From Arsenophonus sp052174475 (GTDB lineage: Bacteria > Pseudomonadota > Gammaproteobacteria > Enterobacterales > Enterobacteriaceae), in assembly GCA_052174475.1 (NCBI GenBank), contig JBQMRO010000061.1, positions 252,841 through 316,840 on the forward strand: DNA of 64,000 bases, given 5' to 3'. Under the pieces are notes generated by a model. The model had not been told where the DNA came from. It saw nothing but the letters and a program-made list of their open reading frames with translations, and did no database searches. Positions 10,780 through 20,689 of this stretch are shown one piece after another. How positions within the stretch are numbered: position 1 is the first letter of the stretch; every line of letters begins with the position of its first letter. Position numbers and translations under genes: made by a program.

Positions 10780-11212
10780 AGCGATTCAATATCTTAATCA
10801 TCAAAACTAAGATCGCAACAAATATCTCGATACTTCTTCTTACATAATCTTAACCGAGCATATCCATGCTATCCATCATATTTTACAGATAAAAGCAAAA
10901 AAAATGACGGATCGTCTTTTTGATCTATATAAACATTCAGCTCCAGAAAACAGAAATTTACCATTTGTGTAAAGAGAGCTTGCTATAAAAACTGACTTAA
11001 TCCACCGATATACCCTCAAACGAATGCTATACGGTCAAGCGGTTTAATCGTCGCATAGATGATAGATTGCAAAGTAATCATTTTAATTCTACTCAAGAGC
11101 TTGAGATTACTCTGCATCAATATGTTTAGCTACATAATTAGAAATTACCTCAATCAATATTGATTAGTAAAACTCTATTTTAGTCTATGAAAGATTCATT
11201 TAAAGTTAAATC
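10780..11212 (+). mobile_element. Degraded IS481-family transposase fragment
   Basis: Forward reading gives TDRLFDLYKHSA near 10900, IYPQTNA near 11015, and from about 11050 RRIDDRLQSNHFNSTQELEI followed by TLHQYV.LHN..LPQSIL. This is the C-terminal half of an IS481-type DDE integrase-like transposase (PQTNGMVERFNGRI... LYNHQLPQSAL in intact relatives). Only the 3' part remains and it is broken by stops and frameshifts. Confidence 0.8.
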
Positions 11213-11444
11213 TTAATTATTTAAAAAAACATTCTATTCCCTTGGATCTGATACCTTAAATCAATATTAAAAAACTACTTCTTATCTTATTAAGATAAGA
11301 ATTTTATTTAAAATGAAAGAAAATTTATAAATTTATTTGTAATAAAAATTAATCGTAATTAATAGACTGTATTATGAATAACGTACGATAATACGTTAAA
11401 AGTTTTAAAATATTTCGAAGTCTTACATATAAAGGAATATTAAC

Positions 11445-12404
11445 ATGAAATTAGTTATTCTCGGAGCAGCAGGTGGTATTGGACAAGCACTTGCACTCCT
11501 TCTTAAAAACCAACTTCCATCAGGCTCAAACCTTTCTCTTTATGATATTGCTCCTGTAACCCCTGGTGTTGCTAAAGATTTAAGCCATATTCCAACGGAT
11601 GTAAAAGTAATTGGTTTTACTGGTAAAAATCCAACACCTGCGCTTGACGGTGCTGATGTAGTATTAATTTCGGCAGGTGTTGCCAGAAAACTGGGCATGG
11701 ATCGCTCAGATTTGTTTAATGTCAATGCCAGTATAGTTCGTGATCTGATTGAAAAAGTTGCTCAGACCTGTCCTAATGCGTTAATTGGTATTATAACTAA
11801 TCCAATTAATAGCATAGTTCCGATAGCAGCAGAAGTATTAAAAAAGGCTGGCGTGTATGATAGAAATCGACTATTTGGGATAACAACTTTAGATATCATT
11901 CGCTCTAATACTTTTGTTGCTGAATTAAAAGGTAAAAAACCTCAAGAAATTGAAGTGATGGTTATTGGGGGTCATTCTAGCGTAACAATCCTACCGTTAC
12001 TTTTTCAAATTCCAAATGTTAGCTTTACCGAGACGGAAGCCGAGAAGTTAATTAAGCGTATTCAAAATGCTGGTACTGAAGTTCTTGAAGAAAAAGCTTC
12101 TGGCGGATCGGCGACACTTTCTATGGGTCAAGCAGCTGCACGATTTGGTTTATCATTAATTAACGCTTTAAATGGTAAAGAAAATATAATCGAGTGTGCA
12201 TATGTGGAAAGTGATGGTGAATATGCTCGTTTTTTTTCTCAGCCAATACGTTTAAGTAAAAACGGAATTGAAGAAAGATTACCGATTAATATCATTAATA
12301 AATTTGAAAAAAATAAATTAAGAAATATGTTAGAGATACTAAATAAAGATATTAAATTAGGCGAAGATTTTATTAAAAATAAATATTTTAACTTCATTAA
12401 ATAA
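11445..12404 (+). CDS. mdh: Malate dehydrogenase
   Basis: NAD-dependent malate dehydrogenase, interconverting malate and oxaloacetate in the TCA cycle. The product has 319 residues; E. coli has 312 and the extra residues are a lysine/asparagine-rich C-terminal tail. The NAD-binding GAAGGIGQ is at residues 7-14, substrate arginines lie in ARKLGMDRSD (about 80-89), the Asp-Arg pair in TTLDIIRSN, and the catalytic His in GGHSSVTILP. The proline before GMDRSD in E. coli is leucine here. AAGGA lies 8 nt before the ATG. The gene stands alone: argR and degS are gone and IS remnants flank it. Its orientation relative to ispB and rplM implies local inversion. Confidence 0.97.
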   Translation: MKLVILGAAGGIGQALALLLKNQLPSGSNLSLYDIAPVTPGVAKDLSHIPTDVKVIGFTGKNPTPALDGADVVLISAGVARKLGMDRSDLFNVNASIVRDLIEKVAQTCPNALIGIITNPINSIVPIAAEVLKKAGVYDRNRLFGITTLDIIRSNTFVAELKGKKPQEIEVMVIGGHSSVTILPLLFQIPNVSFTETEAEKLIKRIQNAGTEVLEEKASGGSATLSMGQAAARFGLSLINALNGKENIIECAYVESDGEYARFFSQPIRLSKNGIEERLPINIINKFEKNKLRNMLEILNKDIKLGEDFIKNKYFNFIK

Positions 12405-12474
12405 TAAACACAGGTATGCGTTTACAGTTTATTTATAATTTATTCGTTATTTTTAGTAGGCCGATAAATATTTT

Positions 12475-12508
12475 ATTCTAATAATTCTAATAATTCTAAT
12501 AATTCTAA
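12475..12508. repeat. Tandem repeat, about 3.8 units of ATTCTAATA
   Basis: Three full 9-bp units and a partial fourth, perfectly matched, ending exactly where the terminal repeat of the next IS256 remnant starts. Non-coding. Confidence 0.9.
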
Positions 12509-13925
12509 GTTATCCTGATTTCTCGTGTATGGAGTTTTTCAAAGATAGTGGTGTATCATCCTGCCTGATTGATTTTCTGGACGATTTTAAGATCAAAGAA
12601 ATTATATACTATTAAAAGTATGTCATATATATCCGCAAAATAAGATATTGCCCTGATTCATTGTATGAACAAATTCGTAACGTTTTCGTGAGTTGATAAG
12701 ATCGTTATTGAGGCTTAGCTCAACTCGAAGCCACGGTTGCAACAATATTTTCAACGCCGCTTGTTGACGGGTGTCGCACAACCCGCTGACCGTAACGGTT
12801 ATTTACCACAGCAAACTATGCAAACGGATATTTATGATGTTGAGATTAAAATCTCTAAGGTTAAAAACCACAGCAAAACAGAATATCCTTTAAGAACTTT
12901 TTGCTGCCTTATTTGAAGCGTGTAAAAAACGACGAAGAGTTGCTATCATGGTTGTATAGCTCTAAAGCATCTCTACCGGTTATTTTTACTAAGCCATGAT
13001 GCCGATTCTAGATAAAAAAGTACATAATCTCTCTACTAGGTTATACCCAAAATCAGGATATTGAAACAGCAATAACTTGAAGAGTATAGGCAATGGGTAG
13101 TTGCATGATTTAAGCGATACCTCTATGTTTATTTTTGTGCTGAATGCATATGCTGTTCTGTCAGGTAACCTGATCGCCTTTATCCTCTACTCATTATCTG
13201 CTGGACTGCACATGGACCTAAGGAGCTAGATTGCGATAGAAGACGCTTATCAAGACTCAGAAGCATAACTTACCTGAACTTCTAGGGGATAATCCCCCGC
13301 GAGCAGAGGACTTAACCGCATTTCTGGACTTGTTATAAGAGGAGACCAGACCGTGTCCTCATTTGTTTTTAAAATGCAATGGCAAAGATATTCCTGAGCG
13401 CGCGGTATCAATGTTATTTAATACATAAAATAGCTAATATACTAGCTTAATTCCTAAAAGGCATGCAACACTTAAAGTTAAGGATGAGGCACTGGAACTT
13501 TGATTAACAAGAGAGCCGTGATGCCGCTAATAAAGCTCTTGATATCTTATTGACAAGATTTTTAGCGTATTCTTCAGCGATAAAGAAGCTGGAAAAGATC
13601 GAGAAAATAGCTGGCATTCTGTGGTTTCCCGGTAGTTGCACTGGGTTCATAAGAATGACGAATCCGATTAAATCGGCTTTTGCAGCAGTGTGAAGCTATG
13701 AAGCCAATGCGTGAAGTGCTGTTGCTTCAAGAAAAATAACCCTTCAATGGTATTAAGCTGTTCTCATATCTACTCAGAAAGTTGGAAGCAGAGCTCAGGG
13801 ATTTTGATCTGTTTGACTCTATTGGTACTAAACAATAGGTCCAATTTAAAGATGGAGAACAGATTTATGAAGCGTCAGAATGAAACGTAGCATGACCGAT
13901 GTGTGCATCCAGATTTGTTAATAAC
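12509..13925 (+). mobile_element. Degraded IS256-family element, copy c (best diagnostic copy)
   Basis: About 1.4 kb, forward orientation, with recognisable ends (degenerate gttattagtaaatct at the left and its inverse at 13905-13925). Successive frames give RNGYLPQQTMQTDIYDVEIK near 12800, LKRVKNDEELLSWLY near 12920, and the C-terminal block from 13500 onward. The RNGYLPxR...VEIKIPKV pattern and the ELLxWLY block are typical of IS256-family transposases. Many stops; inactive. It lies in the opposite orientation to copy b on the other side of mdh. Confidence 0.88.
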
Positions 13926-14675
13926 TCTATTTTTAGAAAAATAGTGAAGTTTTCTTCAATTTATTAGAAATATAAATATTTTAATTTTTATTTATTCAAT
14001 ATCATTTTATAGTAAAGATAAAAATCTCTAATTCACATTAATTCCTTAAAATTAATATTTCTTAAACAATTTATCTGATTTTAATAGGAAAATTACTTAA
14101 TAAGTACAGTAGAAAGGAGAGTAATTTTTGTAAAAAATAAAAAAAAGAAATAGTCATAGAACTTTATTCATAATTTTATGGTTAGGAGTTTATAAGGATT
14201 TTAAACAAAAAAGTTAAGTGTACCACACTATTTTAAAAATTAAATTTTAAGAATTAGATTCCACTTTACTACTAAAGTACTGCAAGAAATTAGAAAAATT
14301 CTATATCGCGAAATAACTCAAGGTATCAATCTTAATGGCTTGCAGAGAGGTTAAGAGCAACCTTAAAAACTTTAGCAGTTTAAGGCAAAGCTGTTGAATA
14401 CTAGATTCATTAGTAATCTATCTGAAGATATATTTAATATCTTATCATTAAATGATAAATTTATTGATTATCGAAGCAAAGTAAAGTGGCAAGATGCTTT
14501 TTTATTTTAGTTGAAATTTTTAATGAATAAATAAAAAAAGAGCGTAAAAAAATTATTAAATCTATCTTACAGGAAGAATTAAAAAATTTAATTAAGCTAT
14601 ATCAATTATTCTGAAGCAATATTCCTGGAAGCAGATAATTCTGAAACTGGACGGGATCTTTCAGAGAAGTTTTTC
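13926..14675 (+). other. Unassigned region with coding-like ghost
   Basis: No intact gene. Between about 14250 and 14520 one forward frame reads for long stretches with only a few stops, giving VLQEIRKILYREITQG and later NLSEDIFNILSLNDKFIDYR and SKVKWQDAFLF. The codon pattern looks protein-like, but I do not recognise the family. In E. coli the gene behind ispB is sfsB, and this does not resemble it. Confidence 0.4.
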
Positions 14676-15647
14676 TTATGAGTGGCGTTGAACGGAAAGG
14701 TGAGCTAAGCTTATTAGCGCATCCTTGTAAGAAGTATTAGGTAAGATACCGACAGCTTTAATTGCTTTATCAGCTTCTTCTCTAGCTCGGTTGCGAGTAT
14801 ATTTAAGAGAGCTACAGCGTTTCATAATAATTAATATTATACTGAGTAAATGACGCCCATTACCTTTTTCTATTGAGTTACGAATAAGTGCGGATTCTTC
14901 TGCGGTGCCTTTTTTCATTGCATGAAGTAGAGGTAGTGTTAGTTTTCCTTCATCTAAATCATCACCAATATTTTTGCCAAAAGTGGTACTATTTGTATCA
15001 TAATCAAGAAGATCATCAATAAGTTGAAAAGCAGTACCAAGATAACGACCATAATCTCTTAAGGCTTGCTGTTGAGTTTCATTGGCACCTGATACGATTG
15101 CTGATGCATGTGTCGCTGCTTCAAATAGGCGTGCAGTTTTACTATATATTATTTGCATATAAGTACTTTCGCTGATGTCTGGATTATTACAATTGATTAA
15201 TTGTAAAACTTCACCTTCTGCAATAATATTTGTTGCATCAGACATTAGCTTTAAAACAGGCATAGAATCAAGCTCTATCATCATTTGAAATGATCGGGTA
15301 TAGATGAAATCTCCTACTAATACACTGGCGGCGTTACCAAAAACAACATTAGCTGTTTTTTTACCGCGTCGCTGGATAGACTCATCTACTACATCATCAT
15401 GTAGTAGGGATGCAGTATGAATAAATTCAACCAATGCTGCTATATTAATGTGCCTTTCTCTTTGATATCCTAAAGCTCTTCCTGCCAGGATAGCAATAAT
15501 GGGACGAATTTTTTTTCCACCACCACTAATAATATAGTGACCTAGTTGATTAATGAGACAGACATCTGAATTTAATTGATTTAAGATTACTTTATTAACT
15601 GCTTTCATATCTTTTGCAGTTAGATTGATAATTGATTTTAAATTCAT
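14676..15647 (-). CDS. ispB: Octaprenyl diphosphate synthase
   Basis: Trans-prenyltransferase that elongates farnesyl diphosphate with isopentenyl diphosphate to octaprenyl diphosphate, the side chain of ubiquinone and menaquinone. The length is 323 residues, as in E. coli. The first aspartate-rich motif LLHDDVVDES is at residues 81-90 and the second, QLIDDLLDYD, lies near 210; both bind the Mg-diphosphate. GGGKKIRP (42-49) supplies the diphosphate-binding lysine and arginine. It is divergent from rplU with about 270 nt between starts, as in E. coli. Its retention suggests that quinone-dependent respiration is kept. Confidence 0.97.
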   Translation of the reverse strand: MNLKSIINLTAKDMKAVNKVILNQLNSDVCLINQLGHYIISGGGKKIRPIIAILAGRALGYQRERHINIAALVEFIHTASLLHDDVVDESIQRRGKKTANVVFGNAASVLVGDFIYTRSFQMMIELDSMPVLKLMSDATNIIAEGEVLQLINCNNPDISESTYMQIIYSKTARLFEAATHASAIVSGANETQQQALRDYGRYLGTAFQLIDDLLDYDTNSTTFGKNIGDDLDEGKLTLPLLHAMKKGTAEESALIRNSIEKGNGRHLLSIILIIMKRCSSLKYTRNRAREEADKAIKAVGILPNTSYKDALISLAHLSVQRHS

Positions 15648-15791
15648 TATATACTTTTATAATACCTAAAAATAATATTTAGTTAAGTGATTATGTGTTG
15701 TTAATCTAACGATAATTGTACTGTAAAATTAATTACAAATGAACGGATATGGGAATAAATCCACTTTAAAAAGTAGATTTTTATTACTAGA

Positions 15792-15819
15792 TTGAATTTT
15801 AGGCTTGTCTTATCATACT
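15792..15819 (+). promoter_or_regulatory. Possible sigma-70 promoter for rplU-rpmA
   Basis: TTGAAT, a 16-base spacer and CATACT lie about 97 nt before the rplU start in the divergent ispB-rplU gap. Each box matches four of six consensus bases, which is weak in such AT-rich DNA. Offered only as the best candidate. Confidence 0.3.
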
Positions 15820-15915
15820 TTTTCGCGTACAGTTTATAACTTATTGTAAATATTTATAAAAATAGCACTCTGAAATTTAAATATGCTAAGAAAGAGTGTA
15901 TTAAGTGGAGTTTAT

Positions 15916-16224
15916 ATGTACGTGGTTTTTCAATGTGGTGGTAAACAACACAGAGTCAGTGAAGGCCAAACAGTTCGCCTGGAAAAATTAAATATTGCAA
16001 CAGGTGAAATTGTTGAGTTCAATCAAATATTGATGATCGGCGACGGTGATGATATTAAAATCGGCACCCCTGTCGTTGAAGGAATTAAAATTAAAGCTGA
16101 AGTTATTGTACATGGTCGTGGTGAAAAAATTAAAATTATTAAATTTCGGCGCCGTAAACATAGCCGTAAACAACAGGGACACCGTCAATGGTTTACTGAT
16201 ATTAAAATTCTTGGTATTGCCTAA
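15916..16224 (+). CDS. rplU: 50S ribosomal protein L21
   Basis: L21 of the large subunit, bound to 23S rRNA domain II. It has 102 residues (E. coli 103), starting MYVVFQCGGKQHRVSEGQTV and holding the basic FRRRKHSRKQQGHRQW loop that contacts rRNA. The open frame continues 11 codons upstream, but GGAG lies 7 nt before the ATG at 15916 and the family N-terminus begins there. It is followed after 19 nt by rpmA, the usual L21-L27 operon. Confidence 0.97.
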   Translation: MYVVFQCGGKQHRVSEGQTVRLEKLNIATGEIVEFNQILMIGDGDDIKIGTPVVEGIKIKAEVIVHGRGEKIKIIKFRRRKHSRKQQGHRQWFTDIKILGIA

Positions 16225-16243
16225 GAATTAGGAGAACAGATTA

Positions 16244-16501
16244 ATGGCACATAAAAAGGCTGGCGGCTCAACACGTAACGGTCGCGATTCTGAAGCAAAA
16301 CGCCTAGGTGTAAAACGTTTTAGTGGTGAATCCGTGTTGACAGGTAGCATTATTGTTCGTCAGCGGGGTACTAAATTCCATGCTAGTAACAATGTTGGTT
16401 GTGGTCGAGACCATACCTTATTTGCGTTAACTAACGGAAAAGTTAAATTTGAAATTAAAGGACCAAAAAATCGTAAATATGTCAGTATCGAAGCTGAATA
16501 A
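16244..16501 (+). CDS. rpmA: 50S ribosomal protein L27
   Basis: L27 has an N-terminal tail that reaches the peptidyl transferase centre. It has 85 residues as in E. coli, beginning MAHKKAGGSTRNGRDSEAKR and ending KYVSIEAE. There is no cleavable N-terminal extension of the Firmicutes type. AGGAG lies 9 nt upstream of the ATG. It forms an operon with rplU and is followed by a strong terminator. Confidence 0.98.
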   Translation: MAHKKAGGSTRNGRDSEAKRLGVKRFSGESVLTGSIIVRQRGTKFHASNNVGCGRDHTLFALTNGKVKFEIKGPKNRKYVSIEAE

Positions 16502-16528
16502 ATTTTTTGATCTTTAAAGTAGCCTTTT

Positions 16529-16556
16529 AAAAGCCCTGCAATTTTGCGGGGCTTTT
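16529..16556 (+). terminator. Intrinsic terminator after rpmA
   Basis: Stem AAAAGCCCtGCA / TGCgGGGCTTTT around a four-base loop, followed by an A/T run, 28 nt behind the rpmA stop. It separates L21-L27 from obgE. Confidence 0.88.
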
Positions 16557-16634
16557 AATATTACCTTATGAATATCATCTCTGAATAAAATTTCCATCTA
16601 GCGTATAATTTCTAGTGTATGCGGAGAAAAAATA

Positions 16635-17663
16635 ATGAAATTTGTTGATGAAGCAAAAATATTAGTTATAGCTGGCGATGGCGGAAATGGCTGCGTTAGC
16701 TTCCGCCGTGAAAAACATATCCCTAAGGGCGGGTCTGATGGTGGAGATGGTGGAGATGGTGGAGATATTTATCTGTTGGCTGATGAAAATTTTAATACGT
16801 TAATTAATTATCGATTTAAAACAATCTTCCAGGCTGAACGCGGACAAAATGGTCAAAGTCGTGATTGTACTGGCAAACGTGGTCAAGATAACACCATTAA
16901 AGTCCCGGTTGGCACACGGATATATGATTTTTTAACTAAAGAAATCATTGGTGATATGACACGTCACGGGCAGCGTTTAATGGTTGCGAAAGGTGGATAT
17001 CATGGTTTAGGTAATACCCGATTTAAATCATCAATTAACCGTGCTCCTCGTCAAAAAACAATGGGAACAAAAGGGGAAACAAGAGAATTGCTACTTGAAT
17101 TGATGTTATTTGCTGATGTAGGTATGTTAGGCATGCCGAATGCAGGTAAATCAACTTTCATTCGCTCAGTCTCAGCGGCAAAACCTAAAGTTGCTGATTA
17201 TCCATTTACCACTTTAATTCCAAGTTTAGGCGTAGTACGTATGGATAATGAGCGAAGCTTTATTATTGCTGATATTCCTGGTTTAATTAAAGGAGCGGCA
17301 GAAGGAATAGGCCTTGGTGTTCGTTTCTTAAAACATTTAGAACGTTGCACAATACTTTTACATCTTATTGATATTTATCCTATTGATGGTTCTAATCCTG
17401 TTCAGAATATCAAAATAATTGATTTGGAACTGGAAAAGTATAGTAAAAAATTACCCCAAAAACCGCGATGGTTAGTTTTTAATAAAGTTGATCTTTTGAC
17501 CTCTGAAGAGGCAAATAATCGTGCAAAATCTATTATTAGAGAATTAGGTTGGCAAAATAAGTATTATCAAATTTCTGCAGTAAATCAGCTAGGTGTTAAA
17601 ACACTTTGTTGGGATATTATGACCTTTATAGGAAATCTATCCTCAAAATATATCCATAGATAG
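16635..17663 (+). CDS. obgE: GTPase ObgE/CgtA, C-terminally truncated
   Basis: Essential GTPase bound to the 50S subunit during late assembly. The Obg domain with glycine-rich repeats occupies residues 1-158 (MKFVDEAKILVIAGDGGNGC, three GDG repeats near 36-45). The G domain follows with G1 GMPNAGKST near 168, switch II DIPG and the NKVD motif. The 342 residues compare with 390 in E. coli: the acidic C-terminal extension is absent. Behind the TAG stop, a shifted frame at 17670-17710 still reads LDKAEFMCDNYY, matching the start of that tail, so the truncation is a recent frameshift or stop. yhbE, between rpmA and obgE in E. coli, is missing. GGAG precedes the ATG. Confidence 0.96.
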   Translation: MKFVDEAKILVIAGDGGNGCVSFRREKHIPKGGSDGGDGGDGGDIYLLADENFNTLINYRFKTIFQAERGQNGQSRDCTGKRGQDNTIKVPVGTRIYDFLTKEIIGDMTRHGQRLMVAKGGYHGLGNTRFKSSINRAPRQKTMGTKGETRELLLELMLFADVGMLGMPNAGKSTFIRSVSAAKPKVADYPFTTLIPSLGVVRMDNERSFIIADIPGLIKGAAEGIGLGVRFLKHLERCTILLHLIDIYPIDGSNPVQNIKIIDLELEKYSKKLPQKPRWLVFNKVDLLTSEEANNRAKSIIRELGWQNKYYQISAVNQLGVKTLCWDIMTFIGNLSSKYIHR

Positions 17664-18226
17664 CACTGAGTTAGATAAAGCTGAATTTATGTGTGATAAT
17701 TATTATTCATAAAGAATAACTATTTGATAACAAAAAGGATTTATATTAAAATGATGCAGATAGAACAGATTTATTTATAAACATTAATTAATTCGAATTA
17801 TTTTTAGTGGGTCTTAAGTAGATACTCTTATCTATTAGAAATTAAGATGAAGATCTTTTAAAGATGGCCATCTAAAATAGCTAGAAAGAAATACAGCAAC
17901 TATTATATAGTACTGACAAGCAGCTATAAGATAAAATAAATTATACGAAATAGATAGTTTAACTATATCGCACACTAATAAAACCGATAAGCGCTTTCCT
18001 CCTTACAAAGGACTAGTTTTGGCTAAAATATTACCATTAGCGCTTCCGTTGCTCAACAACTACCATAATTGTATTAGCTAAATCAATATTGATTTTCTGT
18101 TTTAAAATCTAGCGAATAACATCAGAGTCAGAAGATTAGATACCAGGGACACCATAATATTCACGACCTATGAATCTAAAAATCACATCAGCTATCATAT
18201 TGTTATATTTTTTTTAAACTACTATG
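17664..18226 (+). other. Intergenic stretch with obgE tail remnant
   Basis: The first 50 nt hold the out-of-frame remnant of the Obg C-terminal tail. From about 17720 to 18226 I see no identifiable gene. In E. coli basSR follow obgE; no convincing trace of them was found. Confidence 0.5.
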
Positions 18227-19240
18227 AAAAGGTTGTTATTTTTCTAGTAGATCAATTCGTAGTCATGCTTACATTTCAATTGTTGTGATTTCAAAGAGTT
18301 GTTCCAAACAGATAATTCAGTAGATAAAACAACCCCATGCTATGGAATCTATTCAGTTATTTCTTAATCAGCTGATATAACTGTTCATATTTTAAATATA
18401 GAATTTCTTACTAATAACTCTATAATCACCTAACCTTATTAGGTGATGATAATTAATTTTATGATCGCTAGGAAAAGTTTTGCACCATTATTTAACTTCA
18501 TCTGAGCAAAGGATGAACTCTTATCGATAATTAGCTCAAGAAAACAGATAAAATATTTTACATTAAACTCTTCAAGAATCTCATCGATGTCAGATGACCT
18601 CTCTTGATCTTTAGCGATTAAATTCGGAATTCATTCTTTCTTTTATCTCTTTCCTTGCTTGTTTTCTAGCTTTCCTATGTAGGAAACACTAATTCCCTTT
18701 AAAAGATCAGAGAAAAATATTTAGTTGAATTTAACAATGTCACTTAGTGCATATTTATCTTGGCTGTCGTCACTAAAGCAAGGAAGCAGGGACGCCAATT
18801 CAAACGCTAGTTTGAAATTAATATTTTATTTATTTTACTGATTCTTTTAAAGTTAAGATATTTAACATACATAGCAGATAACTAAAGGATTTATCCTTGT
18901 GATTTATCCTCGATAGAGGATTTCCAATAAGATTATTAAATCTTTTCGCGCAATCAGGGATTTCACAACGATATCGCTGTAACCCTATGAATATCCGCAG
19001 TTGATAATACGTTCACTGTAACAATATGAGCATGATAAAATCAAACAAGTTGCTTAATTGTAAGCATCAATATCATCCAATAGATTATCGCTGATCTAAT
19101 TAATTAGATACAGTTTTAAGCTTGGAGAGAATGAGGAAAGAATCTCTTTGATCTGTATGACTGTTTATGTTTGCATCGCAATCTCCGCTCTATAGCAAAA
19201 ATCCTTCATATAGTATAATGAATTTCTACCAATAACCTTT
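18227..19240 (-). mobile_element. Degraded IS1595-family (ISXO2-like) element, copy 2
   Basis: About 1 kb, reverse orientation, left end aaaaggttgtt and right end aataaccttt forming a short inverted repeat. Internal blocks at 18300-18420 and 18840-19060 align with copies 1, 3, 4 and 5. Its right end lies only about 24 nt from the next IS256 remnant. Inactive. Confidence 0.75.
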
Positions 19241-19263
19241 CCTTAACCATAGCCATTTTAACA

Positions 19264-20664
19264 AGTTATACTCATTTTGATATATGAACTTTCAAAAATA
19301 ACAGCGGTATAATTCACCATACTTAATTGATTTCGTAAATGATTTCACTAACAGTGAAATATTCTATGAAAATGTACCCTACAAGCATCCGATAAAGCAG
19401 AATTACTCATGATATCTTGCATGAACTAATTCGTAATTTGTATATCAGGAAGCTGATAGCACTACTGTTGATGCGGTGATCGAAGGCATGCTGCGAGAAG
19501 ATACTGAATGTCGCCTTTATCAACAGGCGTACCCATAACCTTGTCTATAATGGTTATTTAACATAGCAAACCATATAGATTGGCATGAGCGATATTGAGA
19601 TTAAAATACCTAAGGTTAAAAAAGGGGCACAGAGGAAATAGAATATCCTTCAAGAACTCGTTACTGCCTTTGCTGAAGCATGCAAAAGTGAGAAAAAATG
19701 CTACTATTGGCTATATATGCGAAGCAATACTCCACCAGTGATTTAACAAAAGCTCTATGGCTTTCTCTATGAAAGCAGACGGTCTCTCTGCCAGCTCCTT
19801 TCAGGAAACTGAAACAATAATGCCTTGAAGAACATTGGCATTGCTACCAGAATGATTTAAACCATACACGCTACGTTATTTCTTGACTAAAGCATATGTT
19901 ATTCTGTTAGATAAGCTGATCACTTTGCCTCTACTTATTATCAGCAGCACTGCGCATGAATGTAATGAGCTCGCTGCACCGAAGAAAGTTATTGAAAGTC
20001 AGAAGCAAGATGAGGATAACTTTTCAACGCCTGATGAGCGCGTTACCTAATTGCATCCTTCTCAGGCTTGCTACGCAAATAGTACCTTTGATTTTTAGAA
20101 TGGAATGGTAAAAATATTTCTGGCTTGGCACGCAGCATCAACACTGTTGGTATACAAAATAGCTAATAAACTAACTTTACTCCCATAAAGTGATCTAACT
20201 AAATTAAGCTTAAACTGCTAAAGCTTTGGTTAACAGAGATCTGTGATGCCAGTAACATAAATCCCTTGATATTTTTAATAACGCTTTCAGCATATCCTAA
20301 AAGCGTAATGAGGAAGCTAGACAATAATCAAAACTACTGGCATTCTACGATTTCCCATTAATGCACTCCATGTAGGAGGTTTCCGTCGTCAATGAGAACG
20401 ACTAATCTAATTAAATCGGCTTTTAAAACAGTGAGGATACGAAGCTGATACACGCAAAACACTGTGATTCAAGAAAATACTCTTTCAATAGTATTTAAGA
20501 CTGCTATAGTTCTGCCAAGAAAAATTAGAACAGGCTAAAAAGGGGTTAACCTGCTGACTTTTCAGTGGTAAACAACGTTCAATTTAAAAATTGAGAACAG
20601 ATTTATAAAGAATCAAAGTGAAATTTAATCTGACCACCGTATATATCAGATTTACTAATAATTC
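19264..20664 (+). mobile_element. Degraded IS256-family element, copy d
   Basis: About 1.4 kb, forward orientation, alignable with copy c along its whole length. Frames give DIEIKIPKVKK-like residues near 19590, LDKLITLPLLIISSTAHECN near 19910, corresponding to the region after the DDE aspartate, and the C-terminal block 20400-20600. Many stops. Its right end truncates the dacB ghost. Confidence 0.8.
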
Positions 20665-20689
20665 TTTTTTAAAATTACTATAAAAAAAT

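Noticed and set aside
10570..11440. argR ghost upstream of mdh
   Set aside because: Reverse frames gave no ArgR peptides; the forward strand instead shows a clear IS481-type transposase C-terminus.
17720..18226. basS/basR remnants expected behind obgE
   Set aside because: I looked for histidine kinase and response regulator motifs on both strands and saw none that were convincing.
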